The notes beneath the pieces were generated by a model. It ran no database searches, was not told where the DNA came from, and worked only from the letters and a program-made list of their open reading frames with translations. The position numbers were made by a program, and so were the translations under genes. DNA of 64,000 nt. Source: JBFXCS01 sp050181915 (lineage in GTDB: Bacteria > Actinomycetota > Thermoleophilia > Miltoncostaeales > Miltoncostaeaceae). Below are positions 46,294 to 54,299 of the stretch, piece after piece (position 1 is the first letter of the stretch; every line of letters begins with the position of its first letter). Location of the stretch: assembly GCA_050181915.1 (NCBI GenBank), contig JBFXCS010000003.1, positions 186,001 to 250,000 of the forward strand, read 5' to 3'.

Positions 46294-48108
46294 ATGTCGC
46301 ACCCACTCCACATCGCCGTCGTCTCGCCCCACTCGATGCCGCCGCGCGACGACGTGGCGCATCACGTCGAGGCCGAGGCCGCGGCGCTCGCCGCCCGCGG
46401 CCACGGGGTGACCCTGGTCGCGCCCTCGACCGACAGGGCCGCGGTGACGGACGGGCGGGCGGTGCTGCGCCGGGTGGAGCGGGGTGAGGGCGACGCCCTG
46501 CTGACCCCGTACGGGCGGATGCGCACGGTGGCCATCGGGCGCGGCCTGCCGGCCGGCGCGGGCCGCCGGGTGGGCGACCCCTTCGACCTCGCCGGGGCCT
46601 TCGAGACCGTGCTGTCGCGCACCCCCTTCGACGTGGTGCACCTGCACGAGCCGCTCGCCTCCAGCCCCGCGCTCGCGGCGGTGCGGCACGCCGGAGGGGT
46701 GACCGTCGCCACCTTCCACCGGCCCGAGCCGCTGGTGGGGGTCGCCTTCCTGCGCCCCCTCGTCGACCGCTCCCTCGGACGCATCAACCTGCGCATCGCC
46801 ACCACCGAGGTGGGCCGCCGGGCGCTGTCGCAGATGCTGCCCGGCGCCTACTCGGTCATCCCGCCAGGGGTCGACCTCGACCTGTTCGCCGACGCCGGCG
46901 GGTCGCCCGACGGGCCATCGGGGCTGGTGCTCGTGGCGCGCGGGCGCGACCGGGCCGGGGTGCGCTTCGCGATGGGGGTGCTGCGCACCCTCGACCTCGA
47001 CGCGGTCGGACCGGTCGCCCTGCTGGGCCCCCAGGACGCCCCCTGGCGCACGCGTGCGGCGGTTCCCAAGGCGTTCCGCGACGCCGTGACGGTGGTGCCC
47101 GACGAGGGCCCCGCCGCACGCGCCGGCGCCCTCGCCCGCGGATCGATCGTGCTGCTCGCCACCCCCGAGGACGCGTCCGGCCCCGTGCTGCGCGAGGCGA
47201 TGGCGATGGGCCGGGTGATCATCGCGCCGCGCTGCCCCACCATCGAGGAGGTGGTGCGTCACGGCTCGGAGGCGGTCATCCTGCCCCCCTTCACCCGCAA
47301 CGCCTGGTCGGCGGCGGTGAGCGAGCTGGCGCCCGACGGGGAGCGGCGGCGGACCCTGGCGCGGCGCGCGCGGCGGCGCGGCTCCCGGCGGGGCTGGGCC
47401 GAGGCCGCGCGCGACCTCGAGGCCGCGTACCGCGACGCCCTCGCGGGCGCGCCCGGCGAGGCGGCCGACGCCGCCGACCGGGTGGTCGCCGACCTGCGGG
47501 TGCGCTGCGGCGCCGCGCTCACCCCGTCGGCCGCGCTCGCCGCCTGCCGCGAGCGCGGCATCGACGTGATCGCGGTCGCATCGCCGCTCGGCATCGCCCC
47601 CGCCATCGCCGCGGCCCGTTCGGCTCCCGACGACATCACCGTCATCGTGGGCCAGGAGATCGCCACCTCCGACGGCTCGCTGGTGGGCCTGTTCCTGAGC
47701 CACGACGTGCCCGAGGGCCTGAGCCCGGCCGAGACCGCGGCCGCCGTCCACGACCAGGGCGGCCTGGTGATGGTGCCGCACCCAGACGGGGAGCCCGCCC
47801 CGCCCTCCGCCGAGTGGCTGCGCCGGCTGGCCGGTGACGTCGACTGCTGCGAGGTGCTGTGCGGCGCGCGCGCCCGGAGCGACGGCGAGGGCGAGCTGGC
47901 CCGCCGCCTCGGCATGCTGGTGTGCGCCGGCAGCGGCGCCTGCGAGCCGGCCGCCGTCGGATCGGCCCTCACCGAGATGGCCGCCTTCCACGACCCCGCC
48001 GGCTTCCTCGCGGCGCTGGCCGGCGGTCGCACGCTGCGGCCGCAACGGCGGCGTCGCGCGCGCGACGCCCGGCCGCGGGAGCGCGACCCGCGCGGGCCGG
48101 GGTCGTGA
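46294..48108 (+). CDS. GT4 glycosyltransferase fused to a degenerate PHP domain
   Basis: The 604-residue protein starts with a GT-B glycosyltransferase of family GT4 (about 1-385: IAVVSPHSMPPRDDVAHHVEAEAAALAARGH, VVHLHEPLASSPAL, SVIPPGVDLDLF, EDASGPVLREAMAMGRVIIAP), the PimA-like layout. Residues 395-590 read like a PHP phosphoesterase domain, with LTPSAALAACRERGIDVIAVAS and GGLVMVPHPDGEP, but the expected DLHxHS start is DLRVRCG and the TDHN-like motif is missing, so most metal ligands are gone. It follows the phosphatidyltransferase gene by 26 bp. Probable role: mannosyl or glycosyl transfer to a phospholipid. Confidence 0.8.
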   Translation: MSHPLHIAVVSPHSMPPRDDVAHHVEAEAAALAARGHGVTLVAPSTDRAAVTDGRAVLRRVERGEGDALLTPYGRMRTVAIGRGLPAGAGRRVGDPFDLAGAFETVLSRTPFDVVHLHEPLASSPALAAVRHAGGVTVATFHRPEPLVGVAFLRPLVDRSLGRINLRIATTEVGRRALSQMLPGAYSVIPPGVDLDLFADAGGSPDGPSGLVLVARGRDRAGVRFAMGVLRTLDLDAVGPVALLGPQDAPWRTRAAVPKAFRDAVTVVPDEGPAARAGALARGSIVLLATPEDASGPVLREAMAMGRVIIAPRCPTIEEVVRHGSEAVILPPFTRNAWSAAVSELAPDGERRRTLARRARRRGSRRGWAEAARDLEAAYRDALAGAPGEAADAADRVVADLRVRCGAALTPSAALAACRERGIDVIAVASPLGIAPAIAAARSAPDDITVIVGQEIATSDGSLVGLFLSHDVPEGLSPAETAAAVHDQGGLVMVPHPDGEPAPPSAEWLRRLAGDVDCCEVLCGARARSDGEGELARRLGMLVCAGSGACEPAAVGSALTEMAAFHDPAGFLAALAGGRTLRPQRRRRARDARPRERDPRGPGS

Positions 48109-48159
48109 AACAGACCGTGGCAGGAGTCGCAGGCGCACCGGGAAATATGACCGTCGCCG

Positions 48160-48840
48160 ATGACCCCTGACCCCCCCACGCCGCGCCCCACCCGCCGATC
48201 GCGCGGGACGCGGACTCCCGGCCCGCCCATCACCTCCGTCGGCGGCGCCGAGGACATCCAGGACGCGTACCTGCGCCGCGCGATCGCCGAGATGGCGACG
48301 CTGAGCGACGAGATCGCCGACTGCGAGAGCGCCCGCGACGGCATGGAGATGCCGGTCATGAGTTCCGGCTCGCCGCAGGCCGAGATCATGCTCGTGAAAT
48401 GGAGCGCCGGCCTCGCCGAGCGCCAGGAGGGCGTCGCCTTCTTCGGCCGCGCCGGCACGGCGATCCTGAAGAGCGTGCAACGCCTCGGCATCGACCCGCT
48501 GATGCTGTACGGGACGCTCTACGTGAAGTGCACCCACGAGGGCGCCGACGACGGAGCCTGCGCCTGCGCCGAGTGGCTGTCGCGGGAGCTGCAGATCGTG
48601 CAGCCGAAGCTGGTGGTGCCGATGGGCCCCCGCGTGGTGGACGCCCTCAACGCCCTGGGCCACCCGCTCTCGGAGCCCCTGCGCGCGGAGGCCGGCGTCG
48701 TCCAGCGATGGACGCCCGCCTCGGAGGCCCTGTACGTGCCCGACATCGACTCGTCGCTCGACGAGCAGAGCGCCAAGCGCAGCTTCTGGGAGGCGTTCCG
48801 GGCAATCGGCGACTGGTACCAGGCGCAGCCGCCCTACTAG
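48160..48840 (+). CDS. Uracil-DNA-glycosylase-superfamily protein, probably catalytically degenerate
   Basis: The 226-residue product follows the family-4/5 UDG layout: GSPQAEIMLVKWSAGLAERQEGVAFFGRAGTAIL, LYVKCTHE, and LQIVQPKLVVPMGPRVVDALNAL. Yet the catalytic GEAPG loop is replaced by KWSAG, the late HPS motif by VPDIDS, and the N-terminal Fe-S cysteine pair is reduced to a single Cys. It therefore probably binds nucleic acid or another ligand without excision. The N-terminal 30 residues are disordered and basic. Its genomic context gives no further hint. Confidence 0.65.
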   Translation: MTPDPPTPRPTRRSRGTRTPGPPITSVGGAEDIQDAYLRRAIAEMATLSDEIADCESARDGMEMPVMSSGSPQAEIMLVKWSAGLAERQEGVAFFGRAGTAILKSVQRLGIDPLMLYGTLYVKCTHEGADDGACACAEWLSRELQIVQPKLVVPMGPRVVDALNALGHPLSEPLRAEAGVVQRWTPASEALYVPDIDSSLDEQSAKRSFWEAFRAIGDWYQAQPPY

Positions 48841-48970
48841 TTCTCGGGTCATCGGGCGTCGATCGCCCTCGCCGGTCGTCGGCCGGCTCTCCCCGGTGCC
48901 CGCGTCCCCTCCGGCGCCGGCGGCGCAGAACGCGCCGCCCCTCGGTCCCGTGCCCGTCGGACGACGGGGG

Positions 48971-49006
48971 TTGCTTTTTCGTGCAGCGTAATGTATATGG
49001 CGTACG
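48971..49006 (+). promoter_or_regulatory. TetR promoter with operator over the -10
   Basis: TTGCTT (48971-48976), 17 bp, TATATG (48994-48999), with the ATG at 49010 only about 4 nt beyond the predicted start. The 20-mer CGTAATGTATATGGCGTACG (48987-49006) has CGTA/TACG ends in inverted repeat and covers the -10. Its reverse complement matches 15 of 20 bases of 50431-50450. Autorepression by TetR is likely. Confidence 0.55.
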
Positions 49007-49009
49007 GAA

Positions 49010-49672
49010 ATGTCTACCGAGACCCGCCACGCGCCCCCGGCGCGACGCGGTCGCCCTGCTCGGCTCTCGAGCGAGCAGATCGTGGAGACCGCCCTGGCGC
49101 TCGCCGACGACGAGGGGCTGGCGGCGGTGTCGATGCGTCGCCTCGCCCGCGAGCTCGACGTCTCGCCGATGGCGCTCTACAGCTACTTCGAGGCGAAGAA
49201 CGATCTCGTGCGCGCGATGCTCGACGTCGTGTCGCGAGGCCTCGATCCCTCCGAGAGCGGCGGCGACGCCGAGTGGCCCGAGCTGCTCATGGACATGGGG
49301 CGTCGCATGCGCGCCACCATCCTCGAGCACCCCGGGCTCGCGCAGCTCTTCGTGACCGCGCCGGCGCTCGGGGGACGCGCGATGCAGGTGGTCGAGGCGA
49401 TGATCGGGCGCCTGAGGGCTCAGGGGGTTCCCCCCGACACCGCCGTGCGCGCCGTCTACGCGGTGACCGCATACGCGATCGGGTTCGTCGCGCAGGAGGT
49501 GCCGCGGAAGGCGCGCGACACCCCTCAGTCGCGCCTAGAGGCCCTCGCGGGGCTCCCCGAGGAGCGCTTCCCGAACATCGTCGAGCTCGCCGAGATCGCG
49601 GCGGGCTACGCCAGCGACGAGCAGTTCGAGGCGGGCCTGACGGCGCTCGTCGACGGCTTCCGGCGCGCCTAG
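49010..49672 (+). CDS. TetR-family regulator (TetR_C-type C-terminal domain)
   Basis: The 220-residue protein has the HTH at about residues 20-65: SSEQIVETALALADDEGLAAVSMRRLARELDVSPMALYSYFEAKNDLVRAM. The C-terminal helices (MDMGRRMRATILEHPGLAQLF, VEAMIGRLRAQGVPPDTAVRAVYAVTAYAIGFVAQE) form the ligand and dimer domain. Its own -10 is covered by a palindrome that recurs twice about 1.4 kb downstream, near the DsbA-like gene. The ligand is unknown. Confidence 0.9.
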   Translation: MSTETRHAPPARRGRPARLSSEQIVETALALADDEGLAAVSMRRLARELDVSPMALYSYFEAKNDLVRAMLDVVSRGLDPSESGGDAEWPELLMDMGRRMRATILEHPGLAQLFVTAPALGGRAMQVVEAMIGRLRAQGVPPDTAVRAVYAVTAYAIGFVAQEVPRKARDTPQSRLEALAGLPEERFPNIVELAEIAAGYASDEQFEAGLTALVDGFRRA

Positions 49673-49715
49673 CGGAGGGCCCCGGCACCGGCGCGTCGCG
49701 GACCCTCGGGCCCGC

Positions 49716-49758
49716 CCGCCGTGCCTCGCGCGCCCCTCCGGGTCGCGAGGCACGGCGG
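49716..49758. terminator. Perfect 15-bp hairpin between convergent genes
   Basis: CCGCCGTGCCTCGCG (49716-49730) pairs with its reverse complement at 49744-49758 around a 13-nt loop. It separates the TetR gene from the convergent small beta-protein gene. Without a U-run it is a presumed bidirectional terminator. The rest of 49673-49888 shows nothing else I can identify. Confidence 0.6.
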
Positions 49759-49888
49759 CCCTCGGATCAACTCGTCGGCGTGGCGGGCCGGTGCAACTCG
49801 ACCGCGCCGCCGACCGCCCTCTCCGTCCTCTCATCCAGGAGGGCGCCGGCCGACCGAGGCGGGCCGGACGTATCCCGGAGCCGGGGAC

Positions 49889-50242
49889 CTACGACCAGTC
49901 CGTGGTGCCCGACCACGTCCGGTTCGCGAGGTCGAACTGGCCCTCGAGCTTGCCGACGCTACCGTCGGATCCGGAGATCGACCCGCTGGTGGTCCACTTC
50001 CCGCCGGCCTGCTTCTTCGCGACGCCGGATCCCCTGCCCTGGAGATTGGTCCCGTCCTTGGCGAAGGACGCGCCGACCCAGCTCCACGGGCCGGAGTCCT
50101 GACCCGCCGGCGCCGTGAAGGTGCCGAGTACCGTCCCGAGGACGCTGGACTCGCCCTCCAGGTTGATCGACACGGTCGGCGACCCGCCGGACTCGCCGTA
50201 GGTGTAGGTGACGGCCTTGAACTCGAAGTTCGACTTCGGCAT
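49889..50242 (-). CDS. Small beta-rich protein of unknown function
   Basis: The 117-residue product is Gly/Ser/Thr-rich with alternating hydrophobic strands: FEFKAVTYTYGESG, TVSINLEGESSVLGTVLGTFTAP, WSWVGASFAKDGTNLQGRGSGVAKK, KWTTSGSISGSDGSVGKLEGQFDLANRTWSGTTDW. It looks like a small beta barrel, possibly calycin-like. No signal peptide is seen. A good GGGGG site 7 nt before the ATG and a promoter at 50323-50351 support expression. Its composition (many Lys, Asn, Thr) differs from the surrounding genes, a possible sign of transfer. Confidence 0.55.
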   Translation of the reverse strand: MPKSNFEFKAVTYTYGESGGSPTVSINLEGESSVLGTVLGTFTAPAGQDSGPWSWVGASFAKDGTNLQGRGSGVAKKQAGGKWTTSGSISGSDGSVGKLEGQFDLANRTWSGTTDWS

Positions 50243-50322
50243 AAGTTACCCCCATTTCTACGTTAACTTCACCGAGAGGAGAGGCTCGTTCAGGGCGTTA
50301 TCTCTTCTCTCGGCCCAGAGCC

Positions 50323-50351
50323 AGGATATGGCGGATCGGGGCGCGCGACAA
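50323..50351 (-). promoter_or_regulatory. Promoter of the small beta-protein gene
   Basis: On the minus strand TTGTCG (50351-50346) is separated by 17 bp from TATCCT (50328-50323). Transcription would begin near 50316, giving a leader of about 75 nt before the ATG at 50242. Confidence 0.5.
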
Positions 50352-50395
50352 GCGTCGTCGAGGGTACTTTTGCGCCGTTTTGCAGGGCATTTCCA

Positions 50396-50456
50396 TATAC
50401 ACCGTATAACGTATGGTGTACTCATCAATCCGTACACCGCATACCGTACGACGTAC
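50396..50456. promoter_or_regulatory. Two copies of the TetR-like operator
   Basis: TATACACCGTATAACGTATG (50396-50415) and CGTACACCGCATACCGTACG (50431-50450) agree at 15 of 20 bases and start 35 bp apart. The first contains TACACC-N11-GGTGTA in inverted repeat and a TATAAC (50405-50410); the second has CGTA/TACG ends and is followed by the palindrome GTACG-A-CGTAC (50446-50456). Both resemble the site over the TetR promoter at 48987-49006. Confidence 0.55.
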
Positions 50457-50564
50457 ATATCTCAAACGGACGGCCACGGGATGAAATCTCCTGCCCGCAC
50501 CCTGTGGGGCGTGGCTCTGCCGGGCCGGGGCGCCGCCGCCCGGGCGCCGCGGCCCGCGGTGGGA

Positions 50565-50588
50565 TAGGGTTGGTTGCGTTCTCAACCA
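50565..50588 (+). promoter_or_regulatory. -10 and inverted repeat upstream of the DsbA-like gene
   Basis: TAGGGT (50565-50570) is a -10 candidate. It is followed at once by TGGTTG-CGTTCT-CAACCA (50571-50588), a perfect 6-bp inverted repeat lying at the predicted transcription start, a likely second operator. Confidence 0.4.
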
Positions 50589-50606
50589 CGTGAGGGGGCG
50601 ACGCCG

Positions 50607-51284
50607 GTGAGCGAGACCGAGGGGATCCACGTCGATGTCTGGTCGGACATCGCCTGCCCGTGGTGCTACATCGGCAAGCGCCGCCTGGAGACCGCCATCG
50701 AGGAGCTGTCGGGCGACGCCGGCGTCCCGCCGGTGTCGGTGACGTACCACAGCTTCGAGCTGCAGCCCGAGCTCACCGGCGAGGCGGAGGTCGATCAGGT
50801 GACCCACCTCGCCGAGAAGTACGGCCTGGACGCGGAGCGGGCGCGGCGGGCGATCGACGGCGTCGCGGACGTCGCGCGGTCGGTGGGCCTCGACTACGAC
50901 ATGTCGTCGGTGCGCATGACCAACACCGTGAGGGCGCATCAGCTCATCCACCTGGCCGCCGAGCACGGGCTGCAGGAGCCGATGAAGGAGCGCCTGCTGG
51001 CCGCCTACTTCGTCGAGGGCCGCCACCTGGGCCGCGTCGACGAGCTGGCCGACCTGGCCGAGGAGGTCGGCATCGACCGCGACGAGGCGATCGCCGCGCT
51101 CGAGCGGGACCGCTACCTCGACGCGGTGCGCGCCGACCAGCGCCAGGCCGCGGCGTACGGCATCCGGGGCGTCCCCTTCTACGTCATCGACGGCCGCTAC
51201 GGGGTGTCGGGCGCCCAGGAGCCGGCCACCTTCGTGCAGGCGCTGCGCACCGTCGCGGCCGAGCGCGCCGGGGGGCCGGCATGA
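50607..51284 (+). CDS. DsbA-family thioredoxin-fold oxidoreductase (FrnE-like)
   Basis: The 225-residue protein lacks a signal peptide and starts VSETEGIHVDVWSDIACPWCYIGKRRLE: the CPWC active site, then FELQPEL and the late cis-Pro loop YGIRGVPFYVIDGRYGVSGAQEP. This is the cytosolic FrnE/2-hydroxychromene-isomerase-like branch of DsbA, linked to disulfide exchange in stress resistance. The GTG at 50607 follows a GTGAGGGGG ribosome site. It overlaps the next small gene by 4 bp. Confidence 0.92.
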   Translation: MSETEGIHVDVWSDIACPWCYIGKRRLETAIEELSGDAGVPPVSVTYHSFELQPELTGEAEVDQVTHLAEKYGLDAERARRAIDGVADVARSVGLDYDMSSVRMTNTVRAHQLIHLAAEHGLQEPMKERLLAAYFVEGRHLGRVDELADLAEEVGIDRDEAIAALERDRYLDAVRADQRQAAAYGIRGVPFYVIDGRYGVSGAQEPATFVQALRTVAAERAGGPA

Positions 51285-51472
51285 GCGCGGACCCGCGGCC
51301 CGACCGGGAGCCCCCCGCGCTCGTCGCCCTCACCCCGCCGGATGATCCGGACGCGCCCGATGGCGGACCGTGCGCCGGCGGCGTCTGCGCCGTCGACCCG
51401 GCGGACGACCGCCGGGCGGTCACGCGCCCCCCGGCGGGGGCGGCGACGCGGGACGCGGCCCCTACCGCGTGA
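51281..51472 (+). CDS. Small acidic Pro-rich protein with a CxxxxC motif
   Basis: The 63-residue product begins in an ATGA overlap with the DsbA-like gene. It is rich in Pro, Asp and Ala and appears disordered except for GGPCAGGVCAVDP, two Cys four residues apart. As a neighbour of a thiol oxidoreductase it might be a substrate or a metal-binding partner; this is speculation. Its last 11 bp overlap the convergent rRNA methylase gene. Confidence 0.5.
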   Translation: MSADPRPDREPPALVALTPPDDPDAPDGGPCAGGVCAVDPADDRRAVTRPPAGAATRDAAPTA

Positions 51473-52844
51473 AGCGGGCGACCGCCTCGATGTGCGGCGT
51501 CTGGGGGAACATGTCGACCGGGCGCACCCACTCCAGGCGGTAGCCCCCCGCGACGAAGCGGGCGGCGTTGTCGGCGAACGTCGCCGGCTGGCACGAGACG
51601 TACACCAGCACCGGCGGCGCCAGCTCGAGCACCCGGCGCACCGCGCGGCCCGACAGGCCCGCCCGGGGAGGGTCGACGATCGCCACGTCGGGCGCGGGCA
51701 GCGCGCCGCGGTGCTCGCGCAGCACCACGCCCACGTCGCCCGCCAGCGCGGTGTGGTTGGTCATCCCGTTGGCGGCCGCGTTGGCGCGCGCGTCCTCCAC
51801 CGCCTCCGGCACGATCTCGATCGCCACCACCTCGCGGGCGCCGCGGGCCAGCGCGACGCCGATGCTGCCGACGCCGGCGAAGAGGTCGTACACGACGGTC
51901 CCGGCGTCCAGGCCCGCCGCCTCCGCGATGCGCCCGTAGAGCACCTCGGTCATGCGGGTGTTGGTCTGGAAGAAGGCGCCGGCCGACAGGCGCAGCGTGA
52001 CCCCGCGCACCCGCTCCTCCAGCCAGTCGCGCCCGCGCACGACGCGGGTGGGCAAGCCGGCGGTCGACTCGGCCACCCCGGCGTTCTCCGCATGCAGCAG
52101 GCCCACCACCTCGGGATGGCGCTCCGCCAGCAGCGCGCCCAGCCGCTCGATCTGCTCGTCCGGGCCCGGCGAGGTGACCACGGTCACCAGCACCTGCCCG
52201 GTGGCGATCCCCTCGCGCACCACGACGTGGCGCAGCACGCCCCGCTGGGCGCGCTGGTCGTAGGGCGGCAGGCCCTCGGCGACGGCCCAGCCGCGCACGG
52301 TCTCGCGCACGGCGTCGCCCAGCGGCGCGGCGAGCAGGCAGGCGTCGACGTCGATCACCGAGTCCCAGCGGCCGCGCTCGTGGAAGCCCAGCGACAGGGC
52401 GCCGTCCGGCCCGGGGGCCGCCGAGTACTCCATCTTGTTGCGGTAGCCGTACCGCTCGACCGCCGGGTCGGGGTCGAGCACCGGGACGCCCTCGAGATGG
52501 CCGATGCGGACGAGGTGCTCCGCCACCTGGTCGCGCTTGGCCGCGAGCGCCGCGTCGTAGGCGACGTGCTGGAGGCGGCAGCCGCCGCAGCGCGGCACCT
52601 TCGGGCACGGCGGATCGGCGCGCACGGCGCCCGGCCGCAGCACCTCCACCAGGTCGGCCTCGGCGAAGCGCCGCCGCGCCTTCGTGATGCGGGCGCGCAC
52701 GCGGTCGCCCGGCGCGGCGTCGCGGCAGAACACCACGAAGCGGTCGCGGCGCCCCACCCCGGCCCCGCCGAAGGCGAGGTCGTCGATGTCGACCTCCACC
52801 ACGTCGCCCCGCCGGGGGCGCTCGGCCACGGACGCGCTGCTCAT
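51462..52844 (-). CDS. TrmA/RumA-family RNA (uracil-5-)-methyltransferase
   Basis: The 460-residue enzyme has an N-terminal TRAM domain ([29 protein letters not shown]), the Fe-S cluster cysteines ([10 protein letters not shown]), [16 protein letters not shown], the SAM motif [30 protein letters not shown] and the catalytic Cys in [12 protein letters not shown]. It methylates uridine C5 in rRNA or tRNA; which one cannot be told. The ATG at 52844 lies 4 nt from TACTCT (52854-52849), again leaderless in layout. Confidence 0.93.
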   Translation of the reverse strand: MSSASVAERPRRGDVVEVDIDDLAFGGAGVGRRDRFVVFCRDAAPGDRVRARITKARRRFAEADLVEVLRPGAVRADPPCPKVPRCGGCRLQHVAYDAALAAKRDQVAEHLVRIGHLEGVPVLDPDPAVERYGYRNKMEYSAAPGPDGALSLGFHERGRWDSVIDVDACLLAAPLGDAVRETVRGWAVAEGLPPYDQRAQRGVLRHVVVREGIATGQVLVTVVTSPGPDEQIERLGALLAERHPEVVGLLHAENAGVAESTAGLPTRVVRGRDWLEERVRGVTLRLSAGAFFQTNTRMTEVLYGRIAEAAGLDAGTVVYDLFAGVGSIGVALARGAREVVAIEIVPEAVEDARANAAANGMTNHTALAGDVGVVLREHRGALPAPDVAIVDPPRAGLSGRAVRRVLELAPPVLVYVSCQPATFADNAARFVAGGYRLEWVRPVDMFPQTPHIEAVARFTR

Positions 52845-52884
52845 CGGGAGAGTATGGCCCGCCCGCGGCCCGCCCGCGCCGCCC

Positions 52885-53730
52885 TCAGCGGATGTCGGAG
52901 CGGCGGTGGCGCAGCGCCGGCAGGCGCGTGCGCACGTCCTCCATCACCGAGAAGTCGATGTCGGCGATCGCGAGGCCCTCGCCGTCGGGCGCCTCGGCCA
53001 GGATGACGCCCCAGGGGTCGATGACCATGCTGTGGCCGTGCGAGGAGGTGCCGTCGCCGTGCTCGCCCCACTGGCCGGACGCGACGACGAACGCCTGGTT
53101 CTCGATCGCACGGGCCCGCAGCAGGGTCTCCCAGTGCGCCGGACCGGTGGTCGAGGTGAACGCCGCGGGCACCACGATGAGGTCCGCGCCGCGCGCGCTG
53201 AGCGAGCGGTAGAGCTCGGGGAAGCGCAGGTCGTAGCAGATCGACATGCCGATCCGGCGGCCCAGCACCTCCCCCACCACGATCTCGTCGCCCGCGGCCG
53301 TCCCGTCCGACTCGCGGTAGCGGATGCCGCCGACGTCCACGTCGAACATGTGCATCTTGCGGTAGACGCCGACCGGCTCGCCGTCCGGCGCGAACAGCAC
53401 GCTCGTGTTGCGCGCCCGGTCGTCGCCGTCGACCTCCTCGACCACGCTGCCCGCCAGCACCGCGATGCCCAGATCCCTGGCCCATCGGGAGGCGACCCCC
53501 AGCGACGGCCCGTCGAGCGGCTCGGCGCCCTCCATCAGCCGGTCGCCGTGCAGGTGCGGCCACTTCTCGGGCAGCACCACCAGCTCGGCCCCCTCGGCGG
53601 CCGCCCGGCGCACGAGGCGGTCGGCCGAGCGCAGGTTGGCCTCGCGATCGGCGCCGCTCGTCATCTGGACGGCGGCCACCCTCAGGGCGCTACGATTGCT
53701 CGTGTTCGTCGGAACCTCCGGAGGCGGCAT
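52885..53730 (-). CDS. Carbon-nitrogen hydrolase (nitrilase superfamily)
   Basis: The 281-residue protein has the Glu-Lys-Cys triad: E in [10 protein letters not shown] in YRKMHMFDV and C in [17 protein letters not shown]. The pattern is that of Nit1/Nit2-type amidases (deaminated glutathione or omega-amidase). The start is uncertain: the ATG at 53730 overlaps the NifU-like gene and has no ribosome site, while the GTG at 53679 (VAAVQMTSG) is where the family usually begins. A divergent NifU-like gene begins at the same position. Confidence 0.9.
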   Translation of the reverse strand: MPPPEVPTNTSNRSALRVAAVQMTSGADREANLRSADRLVRRAAAEGAELVVLPEKWPHLHGDRLMEGAEPLDGPSLGVASRWARDLGIAVLAGSVVEEVDGDDRARNTSVLFAPDGEPVGVYRKMHMFDVDVGGIRYRESDGTAAGDEIVVGEVLGRRIGMSICYDLRFPELYRSLSARGADLIVVPAAFTSTTGPAHWETLLRARAIENQAFVVASGQWGEHGDGTSSHGHSMVIDPWGVILAEAPDGEGLAIADIDFSVMEDVRTRLPALRHRRSDIR

Positions 53731-53962
53731 GTCAGCAGAGATTCTGTCGCAAATCGAGGACGTCCTCGACCAGATCCGCCCGGCCCTCCATCAAGACGGC
53801 GGCGACGTCGAGCTCGTCGACTTCGACGAGGAGGGCTTCGTCTACCTCAACATGCAGGGCGCGTGCGGGGGCTGCCCCATGTCCACCGCCACCCTGACGC
53901 TGGGCATCGAGGCCGAGCTGCGGCGCGCGATCCCCGAGGTGGAGGGGGTCATCACCGTCTGA
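53729..53962 (+). CDS. NifU C-terminal-domain Fe-S scaffold protein (NfuA-like)
   Basis: The 77-residue product is the NifU/Nfu domain: ILSQIEDVLDQIRPALHQDGGDVELVDFDEEGFVYLNMQGACGGCPMSTATLTLGIEAELRRAIPEVEGV, with the CxxC pair (ACGGCPMS) that carries a 4Fe-4S cluster. The ATG at 53729 has GGAGG; an in-frame GTG at 53702, 5 nt after TACGAT (53691-53696), is a leaderless alternative adding nine residues. It probably supplies clusters to Fe-S proteins such as the rRNA methylase. Confidence 0.92.
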   Translation: MSAEILSQIEDVLDQIRPALHQDGGDVELVDFDEEGFVYLNMQGACGGCPMSTATLTLGIEAELRRAIPEVEGVITV

Positions 53963-54047
53963 CCGGGCGCCCCGGCGCCGCCGGGGCACGGCGACGGCGT
54001 CCGCCGAGGGCGGCGGTATCAGGTACCCTTCGCGGGTCGCATGGCGA

Positions 54048-54121
54048 CGGGGTGTGGCGCAGCTTGGTAGCGCGCTCCGTTCGGGTCGGAGAGGTCCCCG
54101 GTTCAAATCCGGGCACCCCGA
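54048..54121 (+). tRNA. tRNA-Pro (anticodon CGG)
   Basis: CGGGGTG pairs with CACCCCG, the D arm has GGCGCAGCTTGGTAGCGC, the anticodon stem CTCCG/CGGAG encloses TTCGGGT, and the T arm is CCCGGTTCAAATCCGGG. The anticodon CGG reads CCG (Pro). The discriminator is A, with no CCA. A strong terminator follows. Confidence 0.96.
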
Positions 54122-54130
54122 TTTGCACGC

Positions 54131-54151
54131 GGGGCCCCACGGCGGGGCCCC
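54131..54151 (+). terminator. Terminator after tRNA-Pro
   Basis: GGGGCCCC-ACGGC-GGGGCCCC forms a stem of 8 bp with a 5-nt loop, followed by a pyrimidine stretch (GTCGCTCTTT). It is the most terminator-like hairpin in the window. Confidence 0.75.
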
Positions 54152-54225
54152 GTCGCTCTTTGCGGGCGTTTTCTCCCGCGCCGTCTCACTGTTCGGAAAT
54201 TCCCGGTAAGGGTCCCGTTACGCGC

Positions 54226-54255
54226 TTGTTGCACGGGTGTCGAAGCCGCTACCGT
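54226..54255 (+). promoter_or_regulatory. Promoter of the PAP2 gene
   Basis: TTGTTG (54226-54231) and TACCGT (54250-54255) are 18 bp apart. The mRNA leader is about 40 nt. The ATG at 54300 has GGAGA about 8 nt upstream, so this gene is leadered unlike many neighbours. Confidence 0.5.
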
Positions 54256-54299
54256 CGTGAAGCGGTCCGTCTCGGACCGACGCGGATTCCGGAGACGAG

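Larger units (their letters stand above)
50243..50606. other. Intergenic control region without a gene
   Basis: This 364-bp stretch between divergent genes is AT-richer than the window, mainly at 50370-50465. It holds a minus-strand promoter (50323-50351), two TetR-like operator copies (50396-50456) and the DsbA-gene promoter (50565-50588). Short open frames inside it, including a 66-codon one on the minus strand, have no ribosome site and odd composition and I do not call them genes. Confidence 0.6.

Noticed and set aside
50258..50458. A 66-codon minus-strand frame in the TetR-operator region
   Set aside because: It lies over promoters and operator repeats, lacks a ribosome site and has no recognisable protein features.
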